Made by a program: the position numbers and the translations under genes. DNA of 64,000 nucleotides, taken from contig DATJVR010000082.1 in NCBI GenBank assembly GCA_035501735.1, forward strand, positions 13,964 through 77,963, read 5' to 3'. The number at the start of each line of letters is the position of its first letter. Position 1 is the first letter of the stretch. This DNA is from PNAI01 sp035501735 (GTDB lineage Bacteria; Pseudomonadota; Alphaproteobacteria; Rhizobiales; Xanthobacteraceae). Positions 34,320 to 45,300 of the stretch are shown here, in pieces. The notes below the pieces were generated by a model. That model was not told the origin of the DNA, ran no database searches, and worked only from the letters and a program-made list of their open reading frames with translations.

Positions 34320-34350
34320 ACGCCGCGCCGTATTCATTCTGCAGGATTTG

Positions 34351-34387
34351 AATTGGCGCGACTTGACGATTTCCATCGCGCCGAATT
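34351..34387. terminator. Inverted repeat between convergent genes, possible bidirectional terminator
   Basis: AATTGGCGCGA (34351-34361) and TCGCGCC followed by GAATT (34376-34387) form a GC-rich 7-bp stem with flanking AATT pairs around a 14-base loop. It sits between the stops of the convergent UbiD and Bug genes. No clear T tract follows, so termination is only suggested by position. Confidence 0.35.
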
Positions 34388-34452
34388 GATAATCCGAAGG
34401 CGCAACATCGGATGTCAGCGGCCAGGTCTACTGCCGAGGCGGCTCGAACGCG

Positions 34453-35427
34453 TCACTCGGCCTTGACGTTTGCCGCCTTCACGAGCGGCACCCAGGTGCC
34501 GCGTTCTCTGGCGAGGAACGCTGCGAATTCGTCGGGCGAGCCGATGTGCGGCTCGACGCTGAGCTTGGTCAGCGTGGCCTGAACGTCGGGCGATTTGAGG
34601 CACTCGTTGATCGCGACATTGAGCCGGCTCACGATTCCGGCCGGCGTACCGGCGGGGGCCACTATGCCGGTGAAAGACGCCGTGACAAAACCGGGTACGC
34701 CGCTCTCGATCATGGTCGGAATATCGGGCGCGCGCGAATTGCGCTTTTCACTCGTGAAGGCGAGGCCGCGCAGCTTGCCGGCTTGAACAAGCGGCAGCGA
34801 CACCGCGGTGTTCTCGAACGTCATTTGCACTTCGCCGGCCATCACGGCCTGAATGGCAAGCCCGCCACCCTTGTACGGCACGTGGACGATATTGATGCCG
34901 GTGCGTTGTTTGAACAATTCGCCGATCAGATGCGGCGGCGTGCCGGCGCCGGGTGAGGCGTAATTGAGCTTGCCGGGACTGGCTTTGGCCAGCGCGATCA
35001 GCTCCGGCACCGATTTCGCCGGCAACGAGGTATTGACGGCAAGCAGATTGGCGGTGACGCCGAGCTCGGCGACCGGCGCAAAAGCTTTCACCGGGTCATA
35101 GCCGATGTTCTGATAGACGACCGGAGAGATCACGAGCGTCGAGGTGTTGCCGAGCAGGAGCGTATAGCCGTCGGGGTCGGCATCCGCGGCGGCCTTGGCG
35201 CCGATCGTGCCACCGGCGCCCGGACGATTTTCGACGATGAAGCTCTGGCCGAGAATCGCAGGCATTTTTGTCGCGACCAGCCGCGCCATGACATCGGCCG
35301 GTCCGCCCGGCGCAAAGCCCACGATCACCTTGATCGGCTTCGTCGGATAGGTTTGCGCCGGCGCGGCGCCAGCAAACGCCATCGCCGCAAGAACGGATGC
35401 CAACAACAAGTGCGCTGCTTGTTTCAT
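34453..35427 (-). CDS. Bug/TctC family tripartite tricarboxylate binding protein
   Basis: A 324-aa exported protein. The signal peptide MKQAAHLLLASVLAAMAFAG ends AAPAQ. Mature Bug motifs are YPTKPIKVIVGFAPGGPADV, VENRPGAGGTIGAKAAADAD and VHVPYKGGGLAIQAVMAGEV. It binds a small organic acid in the periplasm. ATG 35427 has GGGAGAG four bases upstream. No TctA/TctB membrane genes are adjacent. Convergent with the divergent-form UbiD gene. Confidence 0.9.
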   Translation of the reverse strand: MKQAAHLLLASVLAAMAFAGAAPAQTYPTKPIKVIVGFAPGGPADVMARLVATKMPAILGQSFIVENRPGAGGTIGAKAAADADPDGYTLLLGNTSTLVISPVVYQNIGYDPVKAFAPVAELGVTANLLAVNTSLPAKSVPELIALAKASPGKLNYASPGAGTPPHLIGELFKQRTGINIVHVPYKGGGLAIQAVMAGEVQMTFENTAVSLPLVQAGKLRGLAFTSEKRNSRAPDIPTMIESGVPGFVTASFTGIVAPAGTPAGIVSRLNVAINECLKSPDVQATLTKLSVEPHIGSPDEFAAFLARERGTWVPLVKAANVKAE

Positions 35428-35542
35428 GGTCTCTCCCCTGGGCGAGCATAACACGATTTCAATTGGCAAAGCCTGCGTCTACAACACGGGGGGTTGTTAG
35501 AAGGGCGAGCGCTGCATTTGTGGCGCGTATCACGGGGGACCC

Positions 35543-36436
35543 ATGTTGATGGAAGGCTTCACGCGCACCGAAATCAAGACTTCGGGCGCCCGCATCGTTA
35601 CGGTGCACGGCGGCAAGGGACCGCCGGTTCTGCTCATGCACGGCAATCCGTTCACGCATCTGTCGTGGCACAAGTTCGCGCCGCGGCTGGCGCAGGAGTT
35701 CACTGTGGTGACGACGGACTTGCGCGGTTATGGCGATTCCGAGAAGGTACCGGGCGGAGAGGATCATTCCGGCTATTCGTTCCGCGCCATGGCGCAGGAT
35801 CAGGTGGAAGTCATGGCGGCGCTCGGCTTCGACAAATTCATGGCGGCTGGGCATGACCGTGGCGCGCGTGTGCTGCATCGCATGTGCCTCGATCATCCCG
35901 GGAAGGTTTCACGCGCGGCAATCCTCGACATCATTCCGCAACATCATCTGTTCAACAACATCACGCAGGCCTGGGCCACGGCGTCGTATCACTGGTTCTT
36001 CATGATCCAGCCGTTCGACATGCCGGAGCGGTTGATGAGCGCGGATCCGGATTTCTTCATCACCAAGAAGCTCGCGAAGACCAAACAGGGATTGAGCTTC
36101 TTCGGCCAGGAGGCGCTGGAGGAATACAAGCGCTGTTTCCGCAATCCGGCCACGGTGCATGCCATGTGCGAGGATTACCGCGCCTGCGCCACGATCGACC
36201 TTGCCATGGACACGAAGGATTTCGCCGCGGGAAAGAAAATCACCTGCCCGGCGCTGATTCTTTGGGGCGCGACCGGTGCGGTCGGACGCAATCACGACTC
36301 GGCGAAAATCTGGAAAAATTACGCGACGACCATTGTCGGCGCGAAAGCGCTGCCGTGCGGCCATTACCTATCGGAAGAAGCGCCGGAGGAAACCTACGCC
36401 GAGCTCAGGGCGTTCTTCGCCGCCAAGTCGCTATGA
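35543..36436 (+). CDS. Alpha/beta hydrolase, haloacetate (fluoroacetate) dehalogenase-like
   Basis: A 297-aa hydrolase with a nucleophilic aspartate instead of serine: AAGHDRGARVLHR gives Asp105, Arg106 and Arg109. Other residues used by fluoroacetate dehalogenases are in place: Asp129 (ILDI), His150-Trp151 (SYHWFF) and Tyr212 (MCEDYRA) lining the halide pocket, and His274 (CGHYLSEEAPE). The overall pattern strongly recalls the Rhodopseudomonas palustris enzyme. Hydrolyses the C-halogen bond of 2-haloacids by SN2 attack (family knowledge). GGGGGA precedes ATG 35543. The preceding Bug gene is divergent and might supply a haloacid, but that is speculation. Confidence 0.85.
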   Translation: MLMEGFTRTEIKTSGARIVTVHGGKGPPVLLMHGNPFTHLSWHKFAPRLAQEFTVVTTDLRGYGDSEKVPGGEDHSGYSFRAMAQDQVEVMAALGFDKFMAAGHDRGARVLHRMCLDHPGKVSRAAILDIIPQHHLFNNITQAWATASYHWFFMIQPFDMPERLMSADPDFFITKKLAKTKQGLSFFGQEALEEYKRCFRNPATVHAMCEDYRACATIDLAMDTKDFAAGKKITCPALILWGATGAVGRNHDSAKIWKNYATTIVGAKALPCGHYLSEEAPEETYAELRAFFAAKSL

Positions 36437-37480
36437 AACCACCACCGGCGCGGGCGCGGCGAGGAAGTTGCGCATGGCGTACCAGAGCAGGTGCCGGTTC
36501 TTGCTGTAGCCCACGCTGTGCGCGGTGTAAGGCAAAATGACGAACTGGCGGTCGCCGTTCGGGAGCTGCTGATAGAAATCGAGCAAGTCCTCGTTGGTTG
36601 AATTGCCGTCCTGCGTGCCGCGCACCATGAGCACCGGCGAGAGCACTTTCCTCGGATCGACGAGCGGAAGATTTGCGGCCATGTCGAGATAGGTGCCGGT
36701 CGGAACCGTGTCACCGAATTTCATTTCGGCCGCGATGATTGCCTCGGGCACGGCGGGATCGTAGCTCGCCGCCAAGCCGTCGCGCGTGAAGATCGAGCGG
36801 ATCATGGCGGCGTCGCGCTTGCGCCGCGGATTGGCGCGGAATTCCTCGATCCGCTTCTGCCGCCGGCCGATTTCGGCAGCGCCCTTGCCCTTGTAGGTGA
36901 AGGCGACCAGCACAAGACGGTCCACCCGCTCGGGCTCGGCTTGCGCATAGGCGCCGGCGCGGATGCCGCCCGAGGATGTGCCGTAGAAATGCATCTTCGG
37001 CTGGCCGGTCTCCTTCATCACGAGCGGGACGGCGGCCTTGAGGTCTTCGACGCCGCTCGCGATGTCGGAATTATTGCCGGAGGAACCCGAGCGGCCGTAA
37101 CCGTCGTGGTCCATGGTCCATACGTCGTAGCCGTAGCGCGCCATCACGTTCATCAGCGAATACTCACCCTTGCCCGGCACGCTCAGGTCGTAAGATGAGC
37201 GCGAGGAATTCGACGAGCCGTGGACGAGGAAGAGGACCGGCAGCGGCTCGGCGCCGCGCTTGGGCGCGCCGATACGTTTGCGCCAGAGGTTGAGCTTCAC
37301 GCTGCCTTTGTTGGCCCAGTATTCGGCGCTCCAGATTTCGCCGGCCGCGACCGCTTGTTTTGCGTCGTTCCTGCGCGCTGCCTCGGCCGACGAAAGTCCG
37401 GAGACCCATCCGGCCCCAATGCCAACACCTGCGCCAAGCAGCATTGTGCGCCGTGCCATGCCGCGATCGTTCTTATTCAT
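36431..37480 (-). CDS. Exported alpha/beta hydrolase with twin-arginine-like signal
   Basis: A 349-aa protein. MARRTMLLGAGVGIGAGWVS is a twin-arginine-like signal, cleaved after SSAEA. The hydrolase core has LFLVHGSSNSSRSSYDL (oxyanion region), DHDGYGRSG, the nucleophile elbow YGTSSGGIRAGAY (Ser), an acid in VRGTQDGNS and a late histidine in PYTAHSVGY. Probably a periplasmic esterase or lipase-like enzyme; substrate unknown. Its 3' end overlaps the convergent dehalogenase-like gene by 6 bases. Confidence 0.8.
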   Translation of the reverse strand: MNKNDRGMARRTMLLGAGVGIGAGWVSGLSSAEAARRNDAKQAVAAGEIWSAEYWANKGSVKLNLWRKRIGAPKRGAEPLPVLFLVHGSSNSSRSSYDLSVPGKGEYSLMNVMARYGYDVWTMDHDGYGRSGSSGNNSDIASGVEDLKAAVPLVMKETGQPKMHFYGTSSGGIRAGAYAQAEPERVDRLVLVAFTYKGKGAAEIGRRQKRIEEFRANPRRKRDAAMIRSIFTRDGLAASYDPAVPEAIIAAEMKFGDTVPTGTYLDMAANLPLVDPRKVLSPVLMVRGTQDGNSTNEDLLDFYQQLPNGDRQFVILPYTAHSVGYSKNRHLLWYAMRNFLAAPAPVVVS

Positions 37481-37529
37481 CGTGCGTCTCCCCTGCCCTT
37501 GCTGTGTTTACGCCGAGCGCCGCAGGCGA

Positions 37530-37916
37530 TCACTTTGGACACTGTTTCCCGAGTTCGTCGAACGGCGCGGTCAATTGCTGACCTTCCGGCGAGGAAGGAT
37601 CGACCTGCTCAAGCCCGGTCATCAAGTTGATGTACTCGGGGCCGATCTTCTTCGCCATGTCCTCCGCCTTCTTATCGAGCGCTTCCATCGTCTTGGTGTC
37701 TTTCTTCTGTTCAGCCACCGCCATTTGCTCGTCGATTTTCGCCAGATCGCAAAACAGCTGGAGCTTCGTTTTGTCGGCGCGAAGCAACGCGACGACCTTT
37801 TGCACGTCGGCCAATGTCGGCTTCGGTCCGCTTGGTGGCGCGCCTTGCTGCGCCCGCGCAAGAAGCGGCAGGCCGACGACGGCGATCAGCGCAACGCAAT
37901 ATTTCACAAGATTCAT
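37530..37916 (-). CDS. Small exported protein of unknown function
   Basis: A 128-aa protein with signal peptide MNLVKYCVALIAVVGLPLLA-RAQ. The mature part is helical and charged (KKDTKTMEALDKKAEDMAKK) with two cysteines (LFCDLAKID near the middle and QCPK at the C-terminus) that could pair. No family is recognised. It lies 49 bases upstream of the exported hydrolase on the opposite-facing end (same strand order 37916 to 37530), after an uninformative 135-base gap from the CoxS gene. Confidence 0.6.
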   Translation of the reverse strand: MNLVKYCVALIAVVGLPLLARAQQGAPPSGPKPTLADVQKVVALLRADKTKLQLFCDLAKIDEQMAVAEQKKDTKTMEALDKKAEDMAKKIGPEYINLMTGLEQVDPSSPEGQQLTAPFDELGKQCPK

Positions 37917-38051
37917 TTCCGCCTCCCTGGCGAATTCGCAGTTGTGTGAACATGCGAACAGCTATTTGTAGCGAATAAACGCGGGATACGCACCATGGTT
38001 GCTGATGCAGCTCCCACACCCGCTTACCCGGCTGACGCGTCCGCAATGTCA

Positions 38052-38540
38052 TCACCGCGTCGCGCGCATGCGCTTGGCCGCGTCAAGCGCGGCCGCCACG
38101 ATGCCGTGATAGCCGGTGCAGCGGCAGAGATTGCCGGAGATGGCAATGCGCACTTCCTGCTCGGTCGGATCGGGATTATCGCGCAGGAATTCGATGAGCG
38201 TCGTCAGCATTCCCGGCGTGCAGAAGCCGCATTGCAGTCCGTGATTGTCGCGGAACGCTTCCTGCAAGGGATGCAGCTTGTCGGCGCTCGGCGCGATGCC
38301 TTCGATGGTGAGAATCTCGTGGCCGTCGGCCTGCACCGCGAGCATCAGGCACGAGCGCGCCGAACGGCCGTCGAGCAGAATGGTGCAGGCGCCGCATACG
38401 CCGTGCTCGCATCCGAGGTGCGTGCCGGTGAGCCCCAGCTCGTGACGCAGAAAATCGGCAAGCGTCAACCGTACCTCCACGTCGTTGCGCTCGTAGCGCG
38501 TGCCGTTGACGGTGACGGCGATGGTGCGCTTGCTGCTCAT
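38052..38540 (-). CDS. Molybdenum hydroxylase [2Fe-2S] small subunit (CoxS-like)
   Basis: A 162-aa two-cluster protein. An N-terminal plant-type 2Fe-2S site has GCEHGVCGACTILLDG and CLMLAVQ. The C-terminal helical 2Fe-2S site has CGFCTPGML and GNLCRCTGYHGI. It passes electrons from the Mo site to FAD. ATG 38540 follows the CoxM stop by one base. The large Mo subunit is missing from this locus; the nearest unpaired one is at 19838-22159. The upstream frame to 38744 is a shadow of CoxM. Confidence 0.92.
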   Translation of the reverse strand: MSSKRTIAVTVNGTRYERNDVEVRLTLADFLRHELGLTGTHLGCEHGVCGACTILLDGRSARSCLMLAVQADGHEILTIEGIAPSADKLHPLQEAFRDNHGLQCGFCTPGMLTTLIEFLRDNPDPTEQEVRIAISGNLCRCTGYHGIVAAALDAAKRMRATR

Positions 38541-38541
38541 G

Positions 38542-39426
38542 TCAGTGCATGCGATTCCACGGCGCGTCAGCCGCGAGGCCTGACGCCTTCTCCAAGGCGC
38601 GGCGTGACAGCACGGCGGCGAGGTGCTGGCGGTACGATGCCGGCGCGTGGATATCCTCGATGGCGTCGAGCTTGCGGCAGCTTTCGCAGGCGGCGCGGAA
38701 CAATTGGCCGCTGGCCGGTTTGCCGACGACGGCCTGCTCGACATCCGTAGCGCGCACCGGCGCAGGCCCTATCCCGCCAATCGTCACCGACGCACGCGTG
38801 ATTTTTCCGCCGCTGTCGCGCTCGAGCAGGACCGCCGCCGAGACGATGGCAAAATCGCCGTGGCGGCGCGCAAATTCGACAAAGGCCGCGTCGTGTCCTT
38901 TGGCCCAGAGCGGCAGGCGCAGCGCAGTGACGATCTCATTCGGTTCGATGGCAGGTGTCATATAGGCGACGGGAAAATCCGCGAATTTGATTTCGCGGCG
39001 TCCTTGAGGCCCGGTGACCACGATCGTCGCGTCGTGCGCGGCAGCGACCGAGACCAGCTCGGCAGCGGGATCGAGATGGCACAGCGAGCCGCCGATGGTG
39101 CCGCGGTTGCGCGTCTGGCGATGGCCGACCTGCAAAATGGCCTGATGCAACAGCGGGCAACGTTCGCGTACGAGATCGGAAAATTCGACCTCATGCTGGC
39201 GGGTCATGGCGCCGATCTCGAGCGCGCCGCCAGTCTCCTTGATATAAGAGAGGCCTTCCACGCGATTGAGATCGATGACGTGATCGGGCAGCACGAATCG
39301 CATGTTGAGCATCGGCATGAGCGACTGTCCGCCGGCCAGGAGCTTGGCGTTGTCCAGGCGGCTGAGCAGCGCAATGGCCTCGGCAAGCGTTCGCGGATCG
39401 TGATATTGGAAAGGCGGCGGCTTCAT
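38542..39426 (-). CDS. Molybdenum hydroxylase FAD-binding medium subunit (CoxM-like)
   Basis: 294 aa. FAD-binding motifs are LLAGGQSLMPMLNMR (residues 29-43) and NRGTIGGSLCHLDPAAE (near 107-123), as in the CO dehydrogenase medium-subunit family; a C-terminal CoxM domain follows. It receives electrons from the iron-sulfur subunit and passes them on to an acceptor. It overlaps nothing but is followed after one base by CoxS. Divergent from a Bug gene across 54 bases, which suggests shared control of uptake and oxidation. Confidence 0.92.
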   Translation of the reverse strand: MKPPPFQYHDPRTLAEAIALLSRLDNAKLLAGGQSLMPMLNMRFVLPDHVIDLNRVEGLSYIKETGGALEIGAMTRQHEVEFSDLVRERCPLLHQAILQVGHRQTRNRGTIGGSLCHLDPAAELVSVAAAHDATIVVTGPQGRREIKFADFPVAYMTPAIEPNEIVTALRLPLWAKGHDAAFVEFARRHGDFAIVSAAVLLERDSGGKITRASVTIGGIGPAPVRATDVEQAVVGKPASGQLFRAACESCRKLDAIEDIHAPASYRQHLAAVLSRRALEKASGLAADAPWNRMH

Positions 39427-39480
39427 TCTCGGACCTGCGGGGCCGAGTATAGGAAACCGCGGCGAAGGTGAGCAACGGCA

Positions 39481-40497
39481 ATGCGCCGCTGGACTATTTC
39501 AAGCCTGTTCGTATTGCTGACGGCGCAGCCGGCGCTGGCGCAGGGACTGGAAGATTTCTACCGCGGAATGACCATTTCGCTGACGGTCGGCTACAGCGTC
39601 GGCGGCGGCTACGACACCTACGCCCGCATCCTCGCCCGTTATATGGGCAAGCACATCCCGGGAAATCCCACGATCGTCGTGCAAAACATGCCGGGCGCGG
39701 GCTCGCTCAAAGCGGCCAATTTTCTCTATACCGTTGCGCCCAAGGATGGCACCGCCATCGGCATGTTCGGCCGCGGACTCGCGATGGAGCCGCTGATCGG
39801 CACGAGCCCGGTGCAGTTCGAAGCTGCCAAGTTCAACTGGCTCGGCAGCGGCACCAATGAAGTGAGCGTGTTCGTCACCTGGCACGCATCGCCGATCAAG
39901 ACCTGGGCCGACATGCTGAGCAAGTCGTTCACGGTCGGCGGCGAAAGGTCCGGTTCCGATCCCGACATCTACGCGCTGATGCTGAAAAATGCGTTCGGCG
40001 TGAAGCTGAAACTGATCAGCGGCTATCCCGGCACCACTGAAGTCGCCCTCGCGCTCGAGCGCGGCGAAGTCGACGGCCGCGCGAGTTGGTCGTTGAGCAG
40101 CCTGAATGCGACCAAGCCCGACTGGATCGCGCAGAAGAAAATCAATCTCGTGGTGCAGCTCAACATGACCAAGGCACCGGAGCTGCAGAACGTGCCGCTC
40201 ATCACCGAATTCGCCAAGGACGACCGGCAAAAGCAAATCCTCAAGCTCGTGCTTAGCCGCCAAGTCATGGGGCGGCCATTCATGGCGCCGCCCGGCCTGC
40301 CGGCGGACCGCGCACAGGCCTTGCGCCAGGCTTTCGATGCGACCATGAAGGATTCCGACTTCCTTACCGAAGCGAAGGCGCGCGGACAGGATGTCAATCC
40401 GGTGAGCGGGGCGGAACTCGACAAACTCCTGGCGGATCTTTACGCCACGCCGAAGGACGTAGTCGAGGAAACGAAGAAAGCAATCGGAGGGCAGTGA
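39481..40497 (+). CDS. Bug/TctC-like periplasmic binding protein, paralogue of 22313-23350
   Basis: A 338-aa exported protein. Signal peptide MRRWTISSLFVLLTAQPALA is followed by GLEDFYRGMTISLTVGYSVG and MPGAGSLKAANFLYTVAPKD. Sequence identity with the Bug-like protein at 22313-23350 is obvious along its whole length. Ligand unknown, presumably a carboxylate. Divergent from CoxM and overlapping or nearly abutting an ABC ATPase gene downstream, so it may be co-transcribed with the exporter. Confidence 0.85.
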   Translation: MRRWTISSLFVLLTAQPALAQGLEDFYRGMTISLTVGYSVGGGYDTYARILARYMGKHIPGNPTIVVQNMPGAGSLKAANFLYTVAPKDGTAIGMFGRGLAMEPLIGTSPVQFEAAKFNWLGSGTNEVSVFVTWHASPIKTWADMLSKSFTVGGERSGSDPDIYALMLKNAFGVKLKLISGYPGTTEVALALERGEVDGRASWSLSSLNATKPDWIAQKKINLVVQLNMTKAPELQNVPLITEFAKDDRQKQILKLVLSRQVMGRPFMAPPGLPADRAQALRQAFDATMKDSDFLTEAKARGQDVNPVSGAELDKLLADLYATPKDVVEETKKAIGGQ

Positions 40498-40562
40498 GCG
40501 GACTAGCGCGCATGCCGGCCGATGACTATGTGCCGTGCGCCCCATCCCAACTTTGCCAGCCC

Positions 40563-41485
<923 letters not shown>

Positions 41486-41489
<4 letters not shown>

Positions 41490-42247
41490 ATCTTCGCGCA
41501 GTCGGTGCCATCTATTCGTTCGAAATGGCGCGCACCGGGCGCACGCTGATGCAAAGCATCGTATCGCCGGTGATCTCGACCTCGCTTTATTTCGTGGTGT
41601 TCGGGGCCGCGATCGGCTCGCGCATCAGCCAAATCGAGGGCGTCGCCTATGGCGCGTTCATCGTGCCGGGCCTGATCATGCTGATGCTGTTGACGCAAAG
41701 CGTGATGAATGCCTCTTTCGGCATCTACTTTCCGCGTTTCACTGGAACGATCTTTGAAATCCTGTCGGCGCCGGTGTCGTTTTTCGAGATCGTGCTCGGT
41801 TATGTCGGCGCGGCGGCAACGAAATCGATCGTTCTCGGGCTGATCATTCTCGCAACATCATTCCTGTTCGTACCGCTCCGCGTCGAGCATCCGCTCTGGA
41901 TGCTGCTGTTCCTCGTGCTGACGGCCGCGACTTTCAGCCTACTCGGCTTCATCATCGGCATCTGGGCGGATGGATTTGAGAAGCTGCAAATCATCCCGTT
42001 GCTCGTCATCACGCCGCTGACATTCCTGGGCGGGACGTTCTATTCCACGAGCGTGTTGCCACCGGTGTGGCGGACGATCACGCTGTTCAACCCTTTGGTG
42101 TACCTCATCAGCGGATTCCGCTGGAGCTTCTTCGAGATCGCCGATGTCAACGTCGGCGTCAGCCTGGCGATGACCACGGGGTTCCTGGTCATTTGCCTGA
42201 CGATCGTCTGGTGGATATTCAAAACCGGCTATCGGCTGAAAAACTAA
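41486..42247 (+). CDS. ABC-2 type transporter permease
   Basis: 253 aa with six hydrophobic segments and the ABC-2 family segment TPLTFLGGTFYSTSVLPPVW near residue 175, followed by NPLVYLISGFRWSFF. Its ATG overlaps the ATPase stop as ATGA. Together they form a two-gene exporter of the NodIJ/DrrAB type, moving an unknown substrate outwards. No accessory membrane-fusion protein is present. The 123-base gap after it holds no gene. Confidence 0.9.
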
Positions 42248-42370
42248 CAGGGCGACGCAGTTTTGCCCAAATCGGTCTGCTAAACAGGGTTTAGGGGGCG
42301 GCTTTCCTTACCGTCGAATTTGGGGCAAGCTTATCGCAGCCCGGAATTGACGGAGCGGGAGAGGTTTTCA

Positions 42371-45300
42371 GTGGGCGTTCGGGGTTCAAGCCTAGCGGCA
42401 CTGCTCGGAATTTTCGTCACCGCCATAAGCGCTGCGGCACAAGAACCGCAGGACCTGTCGACGTTGAGCCGCGACGACGTGCTGGCGTTGCAGCGACGAC
42501 TGGTCGATGCCGGCTGCTACAACGGCCCGCTCGACGGCAATACCGGTCCGGCGCTTTCACAAGCGATAAAAATCTGCCCGGTCCAGCAGCCCTTCCTGAG
42601 CATCGAGACCGGGATGCATACGGCGCCGATCGTCGGCATTGCCACCGATGCGGCGTGCCGGCTCGCGGCCACCGCTTCTCACGACAAGACGGTGCGGATG
42701 TGGTCGTTGCCCGACGGGCGGCTGTTGCGGACACAACGCTTGCCGATCGGCGACGGCAATCTCGGCAAGGTCTACACGGTTGCGGTCTCGTCCGACGGCA
42801 AGTGGGTCGCGGCCGGAGGCTGGGACGCGATTTATGCCATCGGCGATCCGAATAAGCGCGATGGAATCTATTTGTTCGACAGCGCGACCGGGACGCAGGT
42901 CAGGCACATCGGCAGCTTCGGGAACGTCCTCAATCACATCGTATTTTCGCCGGATAACAAACTGATCGCGGTGACGCTTGGCGGCAATGAAGGAGTACGT
43001 GTCGTCGATATCGCGTCGGGCCGAGAGGTCATGTCCGATCGGCAGTACGGAGCGCAAAGCTACGGCTTTGCCTTCGCGCGCGACGGCATGATGTACACGG
43101 TCAGCTACGACGGGTTCCTGCGACAGTATGGACCGGATTTTGTCCTCAAGAACAAGGTGACGTTGCCGGGCGGTCAACAACCGCTTTCGGTTGCCGTCGA
43201 TCCGGAAGGTAAGCGGCTGGCAATCGGCTATTTCGATACCACGGCGGTCGACATCGTCGACGCCAAGACGCTCAAACCGATCGCGGCCGCGGATAATCGA
43301 AATACCGAATACAATCTCGGCTCACTCGCCTGGTCGCCGGACGGCCAATATCTGTACGGCGCCGGGCGGTTTCGCGCCTTTCTCAACGGGGCGTGGCGGC
43401 ATCCGATCCGCAAATGGACCCGCGACGGGCAACAGGTCGGGTCCGATGTACCGGTTTCCGAGAACACCGTGACGTTGGCCAACTGCGCCGATGCCATTGC
43501 GTTCGGCGCCCAGGATCCGGCGTGGGGCATGCTGCGCACGGACGGCACGGCGGTGACGCTCGGCCTCGCCCGCATTCCGGACATGAGGGCCAAGCGCGGG
43601 ACGGCTTTCGTCGTGTCCGCGGACGGAACGCGGCTGCGTTTCGGACTCGGGATCGGCGAGGATAGGCCCGTTCTGTTCGATCTCGCGTCCGGCCTCACCG
43701 AGGCATTGGGGCCAACGCCCCCCGATCTTCACCCGCCAACGATCACGGGAATCAACATCGCCAAATGGGAAGGCGAGTTCAATCCGACGCTCGACGGCAA
43801 ACCGCTCGGGATCGACCAGTACGAACTCTCGCGCAGCCTGACGATCCGCCCCGACCGCACCGGCTTCTTGCTCGGTACCGAATTCCGCCTGCGTGCCTAT
43901 ACGGTGGAAGGAAAACTGCGTTGGTCGCAGCAAGCGCCGAGCTTGACCTTCGGCGTGAATTTGGCGCGCGACGGCGAGATCGCGATCGCTGCCTACGGCG
44001 ATGGGACGATCCGCTGGTACCGCTGGTCGGACGGCAAGCCGCTGCTCTCGCTGTTCGTGCACAAGGACGACAAGCGCTGGGTGGCATGGACGCCGACCGG
44101 CTACTACATGGCCTCGCCCGGGGCAGAGGACTTGATCGGTTGGCACGTCAATCGCGGCTGGGAGCAGCAGGCCGACTTCTTCCCGGTGGCGCGCTTCCGC
44201 AATCAGTTCAACCGTCCCGACATCGTCAGGCTGGTGCTGCAAACGCTCGACGAGAGTGCGGCGGTCCGCCAAGCTAACGCCACGTCGCGGCGGGCGGAAC
44301 AGACGACGACGATTCTCGCGCAGCTGCCGCCGGTGATCCGTCTCAAGGATTACGACAACGGCGGAACATATTCGTTCTCAAGCGAGAACCTGTCGCTCGA
44401 CTACGAGCTGCGCTCGCCCTCGGGCAAGGCGGTGGATCGGATCGACGTGATGGTCGACGGCCGGCCGCAGCAGGCGGTCGGACTCAGCATGCGATCCGCG
44501 GACAGCGCACAAGTGCGCACGGACAAGATCAACGTCACGTTCCCCAAGCACGACGTCGATGTGGCGCTGATCGCCTGGTCGGGAGAAATTGCGAGCGAAG
44601 CGGCGCGATTTAAGCTCAAATGGACCGGGCAGCAAGAATCCGATCTGCTCAAGCCGAAACTCTACGCCCTTGTCGTCGGCGTCAGCGATTATGTCGAACC
44701 CGATCTCAAGCTTGCCTATGCCGCCAAGGACGCGGCCGACTTCGGCAAAGTGCTGCAAGCGCAGTCGGGCGGCATGTACGGCACGGTCACGATCAAGCTG
44801 CTGACCGATACCAAGGTCACGCGCGATTCGATCGTCGAAGGATTGGCATGGCTCGAACAGCAGGTGACAAGCCGCGATATCGGAATTGTCTTCCTGGCCG
44901 GCCACGGCGTGAACGACGAAAAATTGAACTACTGGTACCTGCCGTACGATGCAAGCTTGGCGAACCTGCGGACGCGAGGCGTGGTGCAGGACGATATCCG
45001 TCGCACGTTGCGCAATCTCGCCGGCAAGGCCATCCTGTTCCTCGATACGTGCCATGCCGGGCAAGTGATGAAGGTGGCCGCGCGCTCCGCTGATACGGAT
45101 CAGACCGCGATGATCAACGACTTCATCAAGGCCGAGAATGGCGTGATCGTATTCGCGTCCTCGCAGGGCAAGGAAGTTTCGGTTGAGCTGAAGGACGTGC
45201 AGAACGGCGCCTTCACCAAGGCGCTGATCGAGGGTATCGGCGACGGCAAGGCGAACCTGCTCAACAAGGGCAACATCACCCCCTCGCAGCTCGATGCCTT

